From Glandiceps talaboti (taxonomy: Eukaryota > Hemichordata > Enteropneusta > Spengelidae), in the NCBI RefSeq assembly GCF_964340395.1, contig NC_135554.1, positions 11,784,751 through 11,848,750 on the forward strand: a stretch of DNA of 64,000 nucleotides, given 5' to 3'. This document shows positions 14,751 through 64,000 of this stretch, in pieces; the stretch's first letter is position 1, and each line of letters opens with the position of its first letter. Made by a program: the position numbers and the translations under genes. The notes below the pieces were generated by a model. It saw only the letters and a program-made list of their open reading frames with translations, ran no database searches and was not told where the DNA came from.

Positions 14751-16501
14751 TATAGCATGGTAAGACTGAGAAAGTAGCAGACGGACGGACAGCTAAACAT
14801 TGACAAAGACAGTCAGACAGAGACAGACAAATCTACCGATGTCTTAACAAAGAAGACAATGACAAACAGGTGTAGTTACTATAGAATGACACTGGACTCT
14901 CGGATTAAACGGGCGTTTAGATGGTTAAAGGGAACAATATACAGCTAGATCTGTATAGTATATGTATATACTACAAAACTAACATACTTTGTTCCCAGTG
15001 CAAAGATCTTGTGTTGTCATTAGTCTGGAAAGACCCGTAGGTATATACTCAGCCCATCATATATGTATTGGCTAAGGGGCAGTGAAATGGCCTTGACAGA
15101 CCGTCTAGCCGTACCCAAACTTACACACAGTGGCACCAGTCGCCAATAGACATAAACATTCTACTATGATGTATTACCAATATCGATCATAGATGATTGA
15201 TTTTCAATTACACCAGACATGTCAAGTCTTCCACTGACCGCCGCGCTGTATCACCTTCTGTTACTACTCAGTACTAGTACAATGCGTCGTTCATCACTGG
15301 GTGACGTCACGACAAAACGTCGTCGTACCTGTTGTCAATATCAATGTCAATTTTTATATGAAATCTACACATGCTCTGTTGTCTGGTGTTGTTGCCAGCA
15401 AGTATTGGTTTGAGACCCAGGTATATTAATCAGACTTCGGATTTGATTTGTTTGAAGTTCTCGGTAGTCATGGCAACTTAGTTTACATAAATTCGTGTCA
15501 ACATGATAAGTTATCTGGGCAATAAATTCAACCACTATATACTGCAACAGCTAGTGTCGAGGTCACCGTAGAATATATCCTATATTATCAGGTTTGCGAA
15601 CATTCAGCAACTTTTTATCCCTATGCTATAGCCTTGACAAATACAATATTTTTACACAGCCAAAATATTGTGAAGTCTTAATTTTACTGCTAACATTATG
15701 TGACCTTCGCTTACACACGTGACTCTATGGACATATGCTCAGACAACTGTACTCGTTGTAAGTACAGGTTGTGACTAGCTCCGTTCAAGAATTCAATTGT
15801 AATCTTCTACCGTAAGATGACAAGTAATGACTTCGTGTATCTCTCAACCTATCCGATTATATGTTTCTCGAATCTTACCAAGATATAAAAATATCGCCCT
15901 CTATGGTCGGATCCGAAAAAAACACACAACAAGTGTGTATCTGGGTAAAGAATTTACATGTATCAATGCATGAAAGACTCTGGACATTGATTAAATAAAT
16001 TCTTCACATTGGCCTTCTACCTACCTGACTTTAATTTTCATTTCTAAGGCACAAAGACTGTTAAAAGTATATGAACTGAAAACACTAAAAACACAACTTA
16101 TTGTTTTTTTTCCAAATGTTTTTCTTTTTTGTGAACTGATTGACCAATCCATAAATTATGACAAATAAGAAAAAGAAAAAAAAAGATGACGATCGAAAGG
16201 ATGGCCATTATAGCCGAAAAAAAACCTGTTCATTACTGTAGAGGGGTTTTGTATATACATTTTTGCTACAATGCATTTTAGCCGCCATTATGACCTGTTT
16301 ATGGTACATACACATTGATCTCTTTTTTATTGCTATTGTGACGTTCAACTGATATGAAAATAATATATCGGTGAACACGAATAGTCTTTACATGAAGTAT
16401 GTGGCTGCACAACTACTCATATATCACAAACTTTTGAAATAAAAATACAATTACTGTCTTGTTTGATAATCGATAATTTACGGTTAGTTTTATTAGCATG
16501 T
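14751..16501. other. Upstream region of the giant gene, no firm exon
   Basis: Expected place for promoter and first exon if the gene starts nearby, but only the weak candidate at 15219 was found. Confidence 0.4.
15219..15299 (+). other. Candidate signal-peptide coding stretch (weak)
   Basis: An ATG at 15219 opens a hydrophobic run (MSSLPLTAALYHLLLLLSTS) that would suit a secretory signal. A possible phase-1 donor (ctg g then gtgacg) follows at 15300, compatible with the phase-1 acceptor at 17448. The donor is poor and no promoter signal supports it, so this is only a suggestion for the missing first exon. A CRE-type palindrome (15302-15309) overlaps the donor. Confidence 0.15.
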
Positions 16502-16578
16502 GAAGTTGCCGGGATCGTCCAACTTACCTATTGATTTTTCGTCGGCCGCGTCTTTTATGCTGTGATCCTGGCAACTTC
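16502..16578. repeat. 15-bp hairpin near a hydrophobic frame
   Basis: gaagttgccgggatc (16502-16516) pairs with gatcctggcaacttc (16564-16578), one mismatch. The following frame reads ILATSVLLWVLVVIGDS, signal-peptide-like, but has no in-frame ATG (the nearby ATG at 16557 hits a stop after two codons). Confidence 0.5.
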
Positions 16579-16629
16579 CGTACTGTTGTGGGTCTTGGTT
16601 GTTATCGGAGACTCTCCTACAAGTTATTC

Positions 16630-16650
16630 CAATGATCGATCGATCGGTCG

Positions 16651-16684
<34 letters not shown>

Positions 16685-16704
16685 TCAATCAATCAAATCA
16701 ATCA

Positions 16705-16743
<39 letters not shown>

Positions 16744-16970
16744 TAATCAATCAATCAATCAATCAACCAATCAATCAAGTTTTTCGATCGATCGATCGAT
16801 CGGTCGGTCGGTCGGTCAGTCAGTCAGTCAGTCAGTCAGTACAATCAGCCAGTCAGTCAGTCAGTCAGTCAGTCAGTCAGTCACTTAGACGGACAGACGG
16901 ACGGACGGTCGGACGGACGGACAGACAGACAGACAGTCAGTCAGTCAGTCAGTCATGCAGCCAACCAACC
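16630..16970. repeat. Compound tetranucleotide microsatellite (ATCA/GATC/GTCA/GACG)
   Basis: Successive blocks of aatc, gatc, ggtc, cagt and gacg units. The long Ser-Ile-Asn-Gln and Ser-Val-Ser-Gln frames are artefacts. Confidence 0.96.
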
Positions 16971-17320
16971 AACCAGTGTTCCTTTTATTTTCATTGAGCT
17001 GCATCGGTCTAATAATAAACATATTAAGGATTTCAACATACATGTATTAAATCTTTATTTCTCTTGCCATACTCCTACTTTACTTCAATATCTGACAGCA
17101 TGGGGCGTGATCTCTTATATTTTTTCTCGTCTTCTACTAGTCGAGATGAGAATTGACGATACTGCCAATATAAGACAGTGCTATAGCTTGTATCAAGTAT
17201 ATTTTATCAGATTAAGTTTATTAGAAGGATTTCAGAAGATATTTGAAATAAGAAATGCCCTACAACACCGTGTGATGTCAGTTTTAACATTCAAGTTCTA
17301 TCGAAATGTTGAACTCAACT

Positions 17321-17443
<123 letters not shown>

Positions 17444-17447
17444 ACAG

Positions 17448-63816
<46,369 letters not shown>

Positions 63817-63844
63817 GTAAGTTTATTAGTCTGTATGCCAGCAT

Positions 63845-64000
63845 GGTTTCTAACTAAACCATGTCTAGTCAAAGTCCCTCACTCAGCACAAAAAGTTGTT
63901 AATCCAATCAGTGAACCCCAACTGTTATAGTGACATAGACAGTGTATAAGTAGCATCCTGAGCTGACAAATAGACCATATTTGGATATTATATAATTACC
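63845..64000. repeat. Dispersed repeat E, copy 2 (runs off the window)
   Basis: High similarity to 39035-39190, beginning near accatgtctagtcaaagt. Confidence 0.8.

Noticed and set aside
16562-16997. Ser-Ile-Asn-Gln and Ser-Val-Ser-Gln repeat frames
   Set aside because: Caused by tetranucleotide repeats; only the hydrophobic start was kept as a weak signal-peptide idea.

Overview
The window reads as intron-rich invertebrate animal DNA: AT-rich, dense in microsatellites, foldback (MITE-like) elements and LINE remnants, with short exons bounded by GT...AG introns. No bacterial, viral or organellar gene organisation is visible. The CUB, C-type lectin and fibronectin III repertoire together with the repeat style would suit a marine invertebrate deuterostome such as a lancelet or hemichordate, but that placement is inference.

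Positions 1-17447 hold no gene I can support. They contain a ~1 kb foldback element (9-1013), a 345-bp tandem duplication (2369-3055), two copies of one MITE family in opposite orientation (3963-4262, 6783-7142), a minus-strand retroelement fragment with a GIY-YIG-like tail (about 5230-5650), a minus-strand L2/CR1-like LINE 3' end (about 9570-9975), smaller inverted repeats and several long microsatellites.

From 17448 to the window end the plus strand carries one giant gene, open at both ends. I resolve 53 exons by splice sites, reading phase and domain sequence: 12,161 coding bases, about 4,053 residues. After a first single-exon CUB domain, the gene is a tandem array of one super-module: C-type lectin domain (CTLD, 2 exons), fibronectin III (FN3, 1 exon), then eight CUB domains in a fixed order of one- and two-exon types. 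Each module has 16 exons and spans about 14-15 kb. Modules 1-3 are complete (1,231, 1,220 and 1,206 codons); module 4 runs off the window in its first CUB. Every domain boundary is a phase-1 intron, and the intron position and phase inside each two-exon domain are the same in every module. The array therefore arose by duplication of whole 16-exon blocks. The eight CUBs themselves look like a duplicated set of four.

The protein is predicted to be a very large secreted or surface-attached multidomain glycoprotein, by analogy with cubilin- or DMBT1-like proteins. The CUBs keep the acidic residues of calcium-binding CUBs but have only two cysteines each. CTLD, FN3 and the second CUB each carry a conserved odd cysteine. 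No signal peptide or start codon could be assigned with confidence, and the 3' end lies beyond the window. Introns hold at least a dozen inverted-repeat elements, some shared between non-homologous introns, plus minisatellites, LINE fragments and two splice acceptors whose polypyrimidine tract is a long CT microsatellite.
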